Positions 47,418 through 47,620 of a stretch of 47,620 bases of DNA are shown here, one piece after another; position 1 is the stretch's first letter; every line of letters starts with the position of its first letter. The position numbers and the translations under genes were made by a program. The notes under the pieces are model-generated. The model made no database searches. It was not told where the DNA came from and was given only the letters and a program-made list of their open reading frames with translations. Where the stretch lies: the IMG/VR virus record IMGVR_UViG_3300023096_000007, positions 1 through 47,620 of that record; one strand, given 5' to 3'. This DNA comes from a virus.

Positions 47418-47620
47418 GTACAATCACCCGCTATTCAGCACATAAACAACACATCCACAGCAACACCATTTAAACGCGCTACAACACACGCACAATTCAA
47501 TACATACATAGACAACAACAAGGTTAAGTTGACGATTCCTATAGCGTATAACACAAAGGCACGGCATACGTTCATAGGGTGGGGGGTATCAGAAAATTGA
47601 ATATCTTGTTTGCTGGAAGC
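47418..47620. other. Gene-free right end, candidate cos/packaging region
   Basis: About 200 nt without an ORF. The first part is A/C-rich on this strand ('ACACACG', 'AACAACAA'), and near the end is the G-run GGGTGGGGGGT (47578-47588), the only such run in the window. Cohesive-end sites in HK97-type phages often lie between the HNH gene and terS and are GC-rich, so cos may lie here. Terminal reads would settle it. Confidence 0.4.

Noticed and set aside
47578-47588. G-quadruplex in the GGGTGGGGGGT run
   Set aside because: Only two or three G-tracts are present, too few for an intramolecular quadruplex; a GC-rich packaging signal is more plausible.

Overview
The window looks like a whole, or nearly whole, genome of a tailed double-stranded DNA phage with a long non-contractile, lambda/HK97-type tail (siphovirus). 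Gene density is very high, most junctions are ATGA or TAATG overlaps, and the DNA is AT-rich. The host is probably Gram-negative: there is a lambda-like tail tip, a short lipoprotein in the lysis cluster and a GH108-type endolysin. A phage protein ending in a PEP-CTERM-like sorting signal hints at a betaproteobacterial host (for example a methylotroph), but the sequence does not settle this.

Layout. 0.07-11.1 kb (+): packaging and head genes: terS, terL, a proteasome-like Ntn hydrolase, a capsid protease fused in frame to the major capsid protein, portal, head-tail connectors, and an embedded three-gene cassette (glycosyltransferase-fold protein, heptosyltransferase-like protein, methyltransferase). 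11.2-22.9 kb (+): tail genes: tail tube, G/GT chaperones with a lambda-type GGGAAAG frameshift site, tape measure, gpM, gpL, a freestanding HNH endonuclease, gpK, gpI, gpJ and fibre-like proteins. 22.9-25.5 kb (+): lysis cluster. 25.46-25.65 kb (-): two tandem serine tRNAs where the two big transcription units converge. 25.66-32.1 kb (-): a leftward early operon of small accessory genes with an ERF annealing protein and a PD-(D/E)XK exonuclease. 32.1-32.3 kb: divergent early promoters around a palindrome, next to a small HTH (Cro-like) gene. 32.3-42.6 kb (+): rightward early genes: DUF1376 replication protein, DnaB-type helicase, SSB, C5-cytosine methyltransferase, an IbrB/IbrA-like cassette (ParB-like protein, GNAT, PAPS-reductase-like protein), NinB, YbcO-like nuclease and DUF1064. 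42.7-45.9 kb (+): a second structural module with a repeat-bearing SGNH-like tail fibre/spike. 46.0-47.4 kb: small genes and an HNH endonuclease, followed by a gene-free 3' end that may hold cos. No integrase and no CI-type repressor were found.

The least explained features are RNA. Two diverged copies of one structured, terminator-ended RNA (about 100 nt), each behind a TTGACA promoter, lie on opposite strands in the two early operons. A different three-way-junction leader precedes the IbrB/IbrA operon. The tail-region HNH gene has a leader with mutually exclusive hairpins, one of which buries its start codon. Together with the GT frameshift, the nested protease/capsid gene and a possible A9-driven overlap at 8.1 kb, the genome seems to rely heavily on RNA-level and translational control.
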